Assembly (NCBI GenBank): GCA_964386865.1
Contig: CAYLUN010000063.1
Span: forward strand, 1-32,697
Direction: 5' to 3'
Length of the DNA stretch: 32,697 nt
Source: CAYLUN01 sp964386865
GTDB lineage: Bacteria; Verrucomicrobiota; Kiritimatiellia; RFP12; UBA1067
The position numbers and the translations under genes were made by a program. Positions 1-8,500 of this stretch are shown here, piece after piece. The stretch's first letter is position 1. Each line of letters starts with the position of its first letter. Below the pieces are notes generated by a model, which worked only from the letters and a program-made list of their open reading frames with translations, had not been told where the DNA came from and did not search any database.

Positions 1-2989
1 CGCGGAAAGTCGCGGGGCCGACGGCGGTGTGCTCGCCGCCCTTGTGGTGGTGCGGGCCCATCTGGTTGCGCAGGCTGTTGGTGAGCGAGACGCGCACCGC
101 ATTCTTGCCGGGCTTGAGGGCGGCCGTGACGTCCGTCTCCCACGGGCTGGCGACGAGCGGCGGAAGGGCGCGGCCGTTGACCGTGACGTTGACGACGACC
201 GCCTCGAAGGCGGGGAAGGCGAGCAGGTAGCGCCGGCCCGGCTCGACGGCGGGCAGGTCGAAGGTGTTTTCGAGGGCGAACTCGCCGGCGTAGAAGGGGT
301 AGCCTTGCGGGGCGAGGTCGCCGGTGAAGGTGGCGCTCTCTTTCGCGAGCGAGAAGCGCGAGAAGCTGTGGATCGGCTTGGGCGGCAGCGTGCCCTCCTG
401 GTTGCGGTAGGTGGTGGTCAGCGGGGCGGCGGAGGCTTCGGCTTTGACCGCGAAGTCGCCGACGAGGTAGATGCTTTCGATCTCGGTGCCGTAGCGGGCG
501 CGGGCGTCGAGGCTGGCGGGGATGGCCGAGACGTAGTTGAGGGTGAGGACGATCTCGTTGCGGCCGGGGAGGAGCAGGCCGTTGATGTCCTGCGTGCGCA
601 TCGTGAAGCAGGTGAAGGCGCCGCTGTTGGTGAAGCTGAGCGGCTTGCCGTTGACGGTGATCGAGGTGTACATCTCCGGCTGTTCGACCGCGAGCTTGCA
701 GGCGGCGGGCACATCGGTGACGTGCGGCTCGAACTTGAGCTTCAGCTCGCCGTTAAACGGCGTACTCTGCGCGAAGCGGTCGTAGAGGGCGAGCACGGGC
801 TCGGGCGCGCCCCACGTGGCGCCGCCGTCCTTCGAGGCGCGGGCGTAGTCGAGCGTCAGCACGTTCGGGTCGACGCGGCGGCCGCGCCACGGGCCGCCGA
901 GCCGCGCGACTTCGGCGCGGTCGCCGGGCAGCCGGTAGGCGGCGTCGAACGTCACGCCTGCGGCGACTTCGCCGAAGCTGACGAGCCACGTCTGCGCGGG
1001 CGCGAGGGCGAGGGCGTAGGCGCCGTCGGCCTCGGCCTTAAGCTGGAGGCAGTTGCCGCTGACGGGATCCCAGAGCGCGACGGGCACGTCGCGCTCGGCG
1101 AAGCGCAGCGCGAGCGTGAGGCTCTCTTTGCGCGAGGTGTTGGAGAGCTGGAGGGTGTAGCCGTCGGTGACCGCCCGCAGGTGGGTCCACGCCTTGTCCG
1201 CGCTCTGGCCGCGCAGGGTGAAGGGCGGGGGCGCTTTGGCGGTCAGCGCGGCGAGCCAGCCGCCGGCGGAGACGAGCGGGGCGGCGGCCTTGAACGAGGT
1301 CAGCTCGGCCGAGTTCTCGGCGCCGTCGACCAGCGCCGGGTAGGCCTGCGAGACCAGCACGGCTCCGCCCTGTGCGGCGAAGCGCTTCAGCAGCGCGAGG
1401 GTGGTGGCGCGGACGGTGAGCAGCTCCGGCACCACGACGGCGCGGTAGGCCATCTTGCCGATCACGAAGCGGCCGCTTTCGACGCGGGCGACCTCGGAGA
1501 TGATCTGCTCGTCGCCGAGGTCGAAGTTGCGGTGCGCGGCCATGAGGGCGTTCATGAGCTTGTCGAGGGCGGCGTCGTATTTACCCGCGCGCTTCGACGC
1601 GTGCTCGATGTAGTTCGACTCGATGGGGCTGAGCACGAGGACCTCGGGCAGGGTCTGTCCGGCGGTCGCGAAGTAGGCGAGGCGGGCCGAGAAGTCCTCG
1701 AAGAGCCGGTTGTAGCGCCAGTAGGGCTGGTGGGGGCTGATGGTGGGCGGGTAGTCGCGCTTGCGCTCGCCTTTCATGCTGTAAAGCGAGAGGTGGGGGC
1801 ACATGAAGTTCACGCCCATGAGCGTGTGCCACCCCGTGATCCACATGCGGTCCTCGAAGGTCATGTTGTGCCCGCTGATGCCGAAGAGCTCGCTGAGGCG
1901 GCGGCGCTGGCCGTACTGGTTGGCGACGGAGGTCATGACCTTGCCGCAGTGCAGGGAGTTGTAGCGCAGGCCGAGCGCGTCGATGCCCGGCATCTGCATG
2001 TGGCGCAGTTGCTGCATCAGGTCGCCTTCGTTGAGCATATTTGAGGTGGGCGAATCCTCGCCGTTGTAGTGGCCGGTCCAGACAAAGGCGTTGGTGGCGC
2101 AATAGTCGCCGATCGGCTTGCTGAAGGCCTGCTCGAAGCAGGCGGCCACGGTGCGGTAGTAGTCGAGCCGCACGCGGCGCCAGTCGCCCACCTCGGCGAA
2201 GAGCGAGGGCACGAGCGGTGCGAGGTCTTTGCCGGTGCGGGCCTTGAAGGCGGCTGGGATGACGGGCGAGAAGCTGACCACGCCCTGCTGGTCGATTTTT
2301 GGCCGCGGGCTGATCTGCGGCTCGTCGGTGAAGGAGCCGAGCACGCGCGGCTGGCCGCCGAACTTCTGGACGTAGGGCGCATAGCTGCAGTCGATGAAGG
2401 CCTTGACCATCTCGGGGTTCATGAGGTCGACCCAGGCGGTGCCGTTGAACCACGGGTCGCCCAAGGGGAAGACGTGGCAGACGTACTTGAAGGCGTCGTC
2501 CTCGAAGAGCACCGTGTCGGGCGCAAGGACCGGCTGGTCCTTCTTGATGCGGGCAAGGGAGCGCGCTTGGTAGGCGGGGTTCTTGAGCGGCACGACGCCG
2601 CCCGCGAAGCCGCTGGGCCACTTGTCCTCGTCGTAGAACCAGGCGTCGATGCCGAGCTCCTGCGAGGTCTTGACGCCCGCGGCCATGACCTCGAACCAGC
2701 GCTGGCTCAGGTAGGGGGTGAGCAGGCCGATGCGGCTGTGGAGGAAGCTGCCGCCGAAGCCGCCCTCCTTGAAGAGCCGGAGCTGGCGGTCCAGCTCGGC
2801 TGGGTCGAGGTCGTCGTTCAGCGAGTAGAAGGGCGCCGAGCGGTAGGTCATGGCGGGCGAGCGGAAGGCGGCCTGGTCGAAGCGGTTGGGATCTTCCGCC
2901 GCCGCGGCCGGCTTCTGGGCCTCCTGTTTTGGCGAGGTGCAGCCGGCGAGCGCGAGCAGCAGGAGCGAGGCGTATGTCTTCTTGGTCAT
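1..2989 (-). CDS. Secreted lipoprotein, glycoside hydrolase of GH106 (alpha-L-rhamnosidase) type, 3' end cut by window
   Basis: The reading frame on the minus strand runs from ATG at 2989 through the window edge without a stop, giving about 996 visible residues. A GGAAAG ribosome site lies 6 bases before the ATG. The N-terminus (MTKKTYASLLLLALAGC) is a lipoprotein signal with an LAGC lipobox, so the protein is probably lipid-anchored outside the cytoplasm. Residues from about 45 form a TIM-barrel-like glycosidase domain. It has GGFGGSFLHSRIGLLTP, then an acidic YDEDKWPSGFAGG patch (Tyr119 onward) and FTDEP with Glu223, a candidate catalytic acid. The C-terminal part is beta-rich and resembles the sugar-binding/jelly-roll domains of GH2 and GH106 enzymes. 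The order of domains fits GH106 and related rhamnosidase-like proteins; the substrate cannot be read from the sequence. It is transcribed away from the other genes. A GH2-like or unclassified glycosidase is the main alternative. Confidence 0.75.
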   Translation of the reverse strand, partial: MTKKTYASLLLLALAGCTSPKQEAQKPAAAAEDPNRFDQAAFRSPAMTYRSAPFYSLNDDLDPAELDRQLRLFKEGGFGGSFLHSRIGLLTPYLSQRWFEVMAAGVKTSQELGIDAWFYDEDKWPSGFAGGVVPLKNPAYQARSLARIKKDQPVLAPDTVLFEDDAFKYVCHVFPLGDPWFNGTAWVDLMNPEMVKAFIDCSYAPYVQKFGGQPRVLGSFTDEPQISPRPKIDQQGVVSFSPVIPAAFKARTGKDLAPLVPSLFAEVGDWRRVRLDYYRTVAACFEQAFSKPIGDYCATNAFVWTGHYNGEDSPTSNMLNEGDLMQQLRHMQMPGIDALGLRYNSLHCGKVMTSVANQYGQRRRLSELFGISGHNMTFEDRMWITGWHTLMGVNFMCPHLSLYSMKGERKRDYPPTISPHQPYWRYNRLFEDFSARLAYFATAGQTLPEVLVLSPIESNYIEHASKRAGKYDAALDKLMNALMAAHRNFDLGDEQIISEVARVESGRFVIGKMAYRAVVVPELLTVRATTLALLKRFAAQGGAVLVSQAYPALVDGAENSAELTSFKAAAPLVSAGGWLAALTAKAPPPFTLRGQSADKAWTHLRAVTDGYTLQLSNTSRKESLTLALRFAERDVPVALWDPVSGNCLQLKAEADGAYALALAPAQTWLVSFGEVAAGVTFDAAYRLPGDRAEVARLGGPWRGRRVDPNVLTLDYARASKDGGATWGAPEPVLALYDRFAQSTPFNGELKLKFEPHVTDVPAACKLAVEQPEMYTSITVNGKPLSFTNSGAFTCFTMRTQDINGLLLPGRNEIVLTLNYVSAIPASLDARARYGTEIESIYLVGDFAVKAEASAAPLTTTYRNQEGTLPPKPIHSFSRFSLAKESATFTGDLAPQGYPFYAGEFALENTFDLPAVEPGRRYLLAFPAFEAVVVNVTVNGRALPPLVASPWETDVTAALKPGKNAVRVSLTNSLRNQMGPHHHKGGEHTAVGPATFR

Positions 2990-3239
2990 GGCGTTCTTTC
3001 CCCGTAAGCAGTCTTGACGGCGAAAAGTTAAGCACAAAAAGAGGCGACCGGCAAGGATACGTGTTGCGCGGGCGTTGTGTGGGCGCATGGCAGTTCTGTT
3101 GACGTCGGAGTTTCTTGATCATAATCTTGCTCGTAATCGCAATCTTGATTTTGACGGGCGTCTGTACGCTACGGTATGATCCACGTTTTGAGGAGTAGCT
3201 ACGTGGGATTAGGATTAGGATTTAGAAGCGAGGTGTGCG
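2990..3239. other. Divergent intergenic region with short repeats
   Basis: No gene is supported in these 250 bases between two divergent genes. The stretch is AT-richer than its surroundings. It holds two copies of AATCTTG (3123-3129 and 3141-3147, offset 18) and three tandem hexamers GGATTA, GGATTA, GGATTT (3206-3223). The plus-strand promoter at 3151-3180 sits between them. On the minus strand I see only a weak promoter candidate for the glycosidase gene. Confidence 0.5.
3151..3180 (+). promoter_or_regulatory. Sigma70-type promoter of the DUF1573 gene
   Basis: TTGACG (3151-3156), an 18-base spacer and TATGAT (3175-3180) each match five of six consensus bases. Predicted transcription would start near 3187, giving a leader of about 53 bases before the ATG at 3240. 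Confidence 0.6.
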
Positions 3240-4247
3240 ATGTGGCGAGCCGGCTGCGGTTTGATTTTGAACGGGGTTCTTGTCTTCGTGTCGGCGTCCG
3301 GGTTTGGCGCGGAGGTGTCGCTCGGGAGGCTCGCGCTACAGGGCACAAACGTGGTAGCGCTGGGGCAGTACCCGAACACCGAGGACCGCACGGCCACCGT
3401 GAAGGTTCGGAACGAGGGGGAGGGGCCTCTGCGTATCGCCCGCGTGGTGCTGACCTGCAAGTGCATGCGGGTCGCCTCGTTTCCGCAGACGCTTGGGCCG
3501 GGGGAGAGCGGCGAGGTGGCGGTCATGATCGCCAAGAACGAGGTGGCGGGGGCGTTCGACCGCGTGTTCTTCATCGAAAGCGACGGCCAGACCAACCGCA
3601 GCGTCAAGGTTCGGATCACCGGGTACGCCAAGCCGCTGTTTCTGGTCACGTGCGACAGGCCGACCACGCTGGGGCCGGTCGACGCGGGGACGGTTTGGAC
3701 CGGGCGCTTCACCGTGGCGGCGACCGAGCTGGGCCTGCGGCTGGGCGAGCCGGCCGAGCAGAACCGGGGGGCTTCGGGCACCTTCGCCATCCGCACAAAC
3801 CAGCAGGATCTGATCGCGTATGAGGTGTCGCGGGTCGTGATTTTCGATGGCGAGGGGCTGATGGAAAGCGCCCTAGTCTTTCCGATCGTGCGCGGGGACG
3901 GGCTGAAGTCGCTGCCGGTCCGGGTCGCGGTCGAAGCCGTCCGCAAGCGGCCCTTCCGGGTCGTGCCCGATCAGCTCGTTGTCGCGTCGGGGGCTGGGGA
4001 GGTCAAGCGGCGGCTGCTCGTGACGGTGGACGCGGGCGGCCCGCTCGACGCGGGGCTGTTCCGGTGCGAAAGCACGGTGGAGTCGGTCGGCATCACGTCG
4101 CAGCCTTCAAGGAGCGGCAAGGGATTTTTCGTTGAGCTGGTGTTCCCTGCGGAAAGCGTCGAGCAGCTTTGCCGCTCGGGCGGGGGCTCGCTATCCGTTC
4201 ATTATGGAAGTTGGTCGGTCGAGGTGCCAGTGCGCCCCGGCAACTGA
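3240..4247 (+). CDS. Secreted DUF1573 domain protein
   Basis: This encodes 335 residues. The start is supported by GAGGTG placed 4 bases upstream. The N-terminus (MWRAGCGLILNGVLVFVSASGFGA) is a signal peptide. Residues 25-130 look like a DUF1573 immunoglobulin-like domain: a hydrophilic strand with VKVRNEGEGPLRIARV, then a TCKCM motif where family members typically have a Cys-x-Cys motif, then GPGESGEVAV. Residues about 135-335 are further beta-rich segments without a family I recognise. DUF1573 proteins are exported proteins of unknown biochemical role, common in Bacteroidota and PVC bacteria. The gene has its own promoter and lies upstream of the giant-protein cluster in the same direction, separated by a promoter and a terminator, so it is probably an independent unit. 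Confidence 0.8.
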   Translation: MWRAGCGLILNGVLVFVSASGFGAEVSLGRLALQGTNVVALGQYPNTEDRTATVKVRNEGEGPLRIARVVLTCKCMRVASFPQTLGPGESGEVAVMIAKNEVAGAFDRVFFIESDGQTNRSVKVRITGYAKPLFLVTCDRPTTLGPVDAGTVWTGRFTVAATELGLRLGEPAEQNRGASGTFAIRTNQQDLIAYEVSRVVIFDGEGLMESALVFPIVRGDGLKSLPVRVAVEAVRKRPFRVVPDQLVVASGAGEVKRRLLVTVDAGGPLDAGLFRCESTVESVGITSQPSRSGKGFFVELVFPAESVEQLCRSGGGSLSVHYGSWSVEVPVRPGN

Positions 4248-4332
4248 CATGAGCGGAAAATATTCAAGCACCCCCTTGCAAGCCACGGCGCAACCTGCTA
4301 ATGTAATACCGTTTCTTAGCAGCAACCTAGAC

Positions 4333-4375
4333 TCGGACGGGTGTCCGACGGGGCGGTGAATTTTTTCACTCCGCC
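4333..4375. other. Two inverted repeats between genes
   Basis: TCGGAC (4333-4338) pairs with GTCCGA (4343-4348) around a 4-base loop. A second hairpin pairs GGCG and GTGAA (4352-4360) with TTCAC and CGCC (4365-4375, with a 2-base bulge) around TTTT. Neither is followed by a T-run, so a classic terminator for the upstream gene is not shown. The position directly before the -35 box at 4379 also allows an operator role. No function is assigned. Confidence 0.35.
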
Positions 4376-4378
4376 GGG

Positions 4379-4407
4379 TTGACAGCACCAAACGTATGTG
4401 TTACAGT
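4379..4407 (+). promoter_or_regulatory. Strong sigma70-type promoter of the small secreted protein gene
   Basis: A perfect -35 box TTGACA (4379-4384), a 17-base spacer and TACAGT (4402-4407) form one of the best promoter matches in the window. Transcription from about 4414 would give a leader of about 72 bases, with a consensus ribosome site at its end. Confidence 0.7.
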
Positions 4408-4485
4408 GTCAATGATTTTGGAGCTACCAGCGATGATTTGGAGTCGCAACGGGGTTCCAAAGTGGGAAACAACAAAGGAGTACTC

Positions 4486-5379
4486 ATGAAGAAGTTGATG
4501 ATGTTTGCTGCCGCGGTGACGATCGTGGGCAGCGCATTCGCGATTGACGTCTTTGATTATAAGGCGACAGTCAAGAATCCGGATCTGAAGTCCGTGAAGG
4601 TTAAGATCGAGGGCGTGCTGACGCCGGTAACGGTTAAGTATGTCAAGAGCACCACCCTCTTTGGCTACCTGGTCAACGAGTGCGCGAACTGCACGGAAGG
4701 TGACGGTCACGGTTACCTCGTGTTGGCGAACAAGGCCGACAAGACCAAGGGCGTCAGCATTCTTCCGGCCGACCTGCTGGCCGAGATCTGGCCGTCGAAT
4801 GGCGACGTGAAGAGCACCAAGTGGACCGCTCAGGGCTACCTGTTCGCCGGCTGCGGCAAGGACACGCATCCGTGGGCCACGTACTCTCCGGAGCAGTTCT
4901 CGAACTGCGATTATGGCTGGTCGACGTACAAGCTGTTCGGCGCCTACAACCGTGAGAGCAACAACGATCAGACGGCTATTTTCCACGATGCATGGCTGGA
5001 CGCCGCCGGTTTCGGCACGGCTGTTCTGGCTGGCACCTCTGGCGATCTCTGCGAAGAGGGTACGTACTGCATGCTTCTCGACACCCTGTCGGGCAGCGTC
5101 ATTGGCGGTATGTACCTCTGCGCGAACAGCTACGGTGTCTCGGTGTTGTGCCTCCCTTGGGGTCTGACGACGGAAGTCGTTTCCGGCACGTGGTCGATCA
5201 AGCGGACGATGAAGGTTCCCTCGATCATACCTGAGCAGGGCTACAAGAACACGTTGAACAACGCGACGGTTGATGGCTTCATCAACGGCGCGATCAAGAA
5301 GATCAATGTGAACGCGACGTTCGACAGCGTGGTTCCGAGCGTGACTGACGCTCCGGACTTCCCTCGCCTGTCGATCTAA
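4486..5379 (+). CDS. Small secreted cysteine-containing protein of unknown function
   Basis: This encodes 297 residues. I chose ATG 4486 because AAGGAG lies 6 bases before it and it begins a clean signal peptide (MKKLMMFAAAVTIVGSAFA). The in-frame ATG at 4396 overlaps the -10 box of the promoter. I do not recognise the family. The mature part is about 278 residues and beta-rich in appearance. It has Cys clusters (ECANCTEG, FAGCG, NCDYG, DLCEEGTYC, LCANSYGVSVLCLPW), which suggests disulfides in an exported protein. It has none of the InlB, Ig-like or Calx-beta repeats seen downstream. Its GC content is lower than that of the neighbours (about 53% in a 60-base sample at 4921-4980). A strong promoter, a consensus ribosome site and a strong terminator enclose this one gene, which suggests high, independent expression. 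Confidence 0.8.
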   Translation: MKKLMMFAAAVTIVGSAFAIDVFDYKATVKNPDLKSVKVKIEGVLTPVTVKYVKSTTLFGYLVNECANCTEGDGHGYLVLANKADKTKGVSILPADLLAEIWPSNGDVKSTKWTAQGYLFAGCGKDTHPWATYSPEQFSNCDYGWSTYKLFGAYNRESNNDQTAIFHDAWLDAAGFGTAVLAGTSGDLCEEGTYCMLLDTLSGSVIGGMYLCANSYGVSVLCLPWGLTTEVVSGTWSIKRTMKVPSIIPEQGYKNTLNNATVDGFINGAIKKINVNATFDSVVPSVTDAPDFPRLSI

Positions 5380-5414
5380 GTCGAACAACGCTCTTAACTG
5401 AGATTGTCGAAAAG

Positions 5415-5446
5415 AAGGAACCCAAGAAATTGGGTTCCTTTTTTTC
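5415..5446 (+). terminator. Rho-independent terminator
   Basis: AAGGAACCCAA (5415-5425) pairs perfectly with TTGGGTTCCTT (5430-5440) around a GAAA tetraloop and runs into a T-tract to 5445. It lies 35 bases after the stop of the small secreted protein gene and ends that transcript. Confidence 0.93.
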
Positions 5447-5525
5447 TTTACTTGAGCGATGCCCCAGATATACAATTGAACTGCTAGTCATAGGGCCTTG
5501 GCTTGCTGTATTGAAAGGGTATAAT

Positions 5526-8500
5526 ATGTTCGCACGCGTGACTTTTCTTTTGTGCATGGTGCTGTTGTCTGTTAGCCAACCTCTCACACTCTCCGCGTTG
5601 ACAATTGCAACATCGGGTTCGGTCGCAGGCGAATGGACCGCTGACTTGCAAGCCGCACGCGACTTGGCAAGGGCCAACAACACGTACTATTTGATCAATT
5701 TCGGGCAAACATATAGTTGTAATTATTGCAACGCGGCAAAGTATGCGGTTTGGGAAACGCAGGAGTTCAAGGACTGGGCTAAGAATAACGGCATACCCCT
5801 TGTCTATGCCAACCGGGAAAGTACGTCGACGGAGCCGGGTGTCACGGTCAAGAACCTCTACCCTGGTTTACAGTACTATCCGACCATCTTGATCATTGAT
5901 GGAGCCGCTCCAAGCACGCGCCTAATCGGGAAGTTTGTTTTTCGATTGGGTAACACGTATAATAACATCACAATTAACTTAACCCCTTCAAATTTCTTTA
6001 GCCTCGTCGACTCCTACACGAAACCGGCAGCGGTGAACGATGCATGGGACAGCACCGCGACGGTGCCGGGCGACGAGGCTTGGACGAATGCGACCGCGCT
6101 GGCCATGACCGCGACCAACCGACTGCACGGTGCGCATACGTTGAAGAACAGCGACACCGCCGACTGGTTCGCCTTCACCAACCTCGTGGCCGGTCAGCGT
6201 TACCGCGTGGCTACCACGAACGTGACGGTTCTGAATGCGGTTGCAAAACTCTCCCTCTACTCGGATGGCGCCAACGCGGGTGCGGATGTTGCCTGGACCA
6301 ATCTGCCGCTATCGGCCGCGTCTGCAGGCTTGTATTTCATGGCCTCCTCGACCGGCGCGGGCTACGCCAAGGCTTCGCGCGGGGTGACCAACAACGCGGA
6401 CGTCACGTACAAGCTCGCCTATCGGCAGGCTGATCCGACCCCGCGCGCGCTCACGGTCAACAACGGCGTGGGCACGGTGGAAACGGCCCTCGAGGGGCAG
6501 GATTTTGCGGTTGCCGCCAATGCGGCGGTTCCCGGCCAGAACTTCGTTGGCTGGGCTGTCAATCCCGCAGGCGCATTTCTAGGAGCCGGCTTCAACGCCG
6601 CCCTGGCCGCCGGCGTCGTGACCATGCCGGCCTACGCGGTGACGCTGACGGCCCAGTATCAAGCCGAGACGCGCATCATCGCCCTCACGGGTGACCTCGC
6701 GTTCGGCAGTGCGATGACCAACCGCACGGCCCAGCGGACGTTGACTGTCGCCAACACCGGCAACGCCACGCTGACTGTCACCGACATTGTCGTCCCGAAT
6801 GGCTTCACCGTGACCCCCACCAATTTCACGGTGGCGTCCGGCGCCAGCCGCCCGGTCACAGTCGCCTTTTCGCCGACCGAGATCCAAGACTACACGGGAA
6901 CCGTCGCCGTCGCTTCCGATAAGACCGCTGGCGGGGACACGGTTCCCTGCAGCGGCAAGGGAATCGACAATCTGGCGCCAGTTGTCACCGCGCGCTCCCC
7001 GACCGGAAACCCTGCCGCAATTAACGAGGGCGCGTCGCTTGCCTTCAGCGCGATGGCCAACGACAGCACGGATCCGGACACGGCGGCGCGCGGTATGGTT
7101 TCGATCACCTGGCAGGTGGATGGCGTGGAGAAGCAGGTCTCCACGAGTGGCGCGCCGAATGCCATTACAAGCGCGTACACCTTCAGCACCGACACCAGCA
7201 CGGTGCAGGGTTTGGCCTCGAATCACTTTACGGTCACGGCCATTGCGCTCGACAAGCAGGGCGGGCGGACTGAAACGTCGTGGACGGTGTGGGTGCTGAA
7301 CGCGCAGGCGTCCCAGACGATCACTTTCCCCGTGTTGCCGGTGAAGGGGCTCGGCGACGGCGACTTCTCGCCGGGCGCGACCGCGTCATCGTCGCTTGCG
7401 GTCCAGTACACGAGTTCGAACGAGTTGGTGGCGCAGATTGTGGGCGGGCTTATTCACCTCGTCGGGGCGGGCTCCGCGACGATCACGGCCTCTCAGCCGG
7501 GCAACGCTGACTTCCGGGCCGCTTCAGAGGTGAAGCGGACGTTGACGGTGCGTGTGCGCGTAGCGGCTGTCGCCTCGCCTGTTGAGGGCGGTACGGTCAG
7601 CGGCGGTGGAACTTACGCGATTGGAGCGCGGCTCACGCTGACGGCCCGTCCGGCGGCCGGTTATACGTTCCTGCGCTGGGAGAACGGCCTTCAGACCGCG
7701 ACGCGGAGTGTGGTCGTCGGTAGCGCGCCCCTTGACGCCACCGCCTTCTTTGGACTCACCGCTTCCGTGCAGCCGCCCGTGTTGGCCAACCCCGGACCGC
7801 AAAGCGCCATGGTTGGCGTCCAGTTCAACTTGCCCCTTGATCTGACGTCTGACAGCTTGCCGACGGTGAGGGTCGTCGGGCTGCCGACTGGCCTGAGGTA
7901 TGATTCGGCCTCGAACGTGCTCGCGGGCGTGCCGACTGTGGCGGTCACGGGCAAGACCGTGACGGTCACGGCGAAGAATGTCAATCCGGCCGTGGTCACG
8001 CAGGCGTTCGATATCGCCGTGGAGAACCTGCCCCAGTGGGCGTGGGGCACCTTCAACGGCTGGTGCGATCACGACGTGTTGGGCTTGGGCTCCGTGTCGA
8101 TGACGATCTCGTCGGCGGGCCGCGTGTCAGGTAAGCTGGCGCTCGCAGGAACCAACTATACGTTCAGCGCGAACGCGTACTCGCGCCTCGACGGGGATGG
8201 AACGCTTTGGCTGACGGTTCAGGCTGCCGCAGGCAGGGGTGTGCTTCCTTTGACCTTTAAGGTCTACCAGTTGGTCAGAATCGCCGCTCAGCCGCCGGTT
8301 GTAGACGACTCGATCGTTCCCGACACGCTGTCGGTGGTGGAGGGTTGGTTCGGGGGCGTGGACGCTGATCCCGCGGACGCCGCCCTATACCGTGACGTGT
8401 GGAAGGACGCGGGGATGTCGTCCGTTATCACAAATTACGTCGGCTATTACACGGCGACTCTGCCCGTTCAGTCTGAAGTCCAGCCGCCGGCCAATGCAAG

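Noticed and set aside
29..2044. Long plus-strand open frame opposite the glycosidase
   Set aside because: Its translation is Arg/Gly/Glu/Ala-rich with no domain, while the minus strand gives a lipobox and glycosidase motifs. It is a shadow caused by high GC.
4396..4485. Upstream ATG extension of the small secreted protein
   Set aside because: It would start within the promoter and bury the signal peptide 30 residues in; the ribosome site fits ATG 4486.
5498..5525. TTGGCT - 16 bases - TATAAT promoter for giant A
   Set aside because: The perfect -10 box abuts the ATG at 5526, so transcription would begin inside the gene. It could work only with a later start, which would remove the signal peptide.
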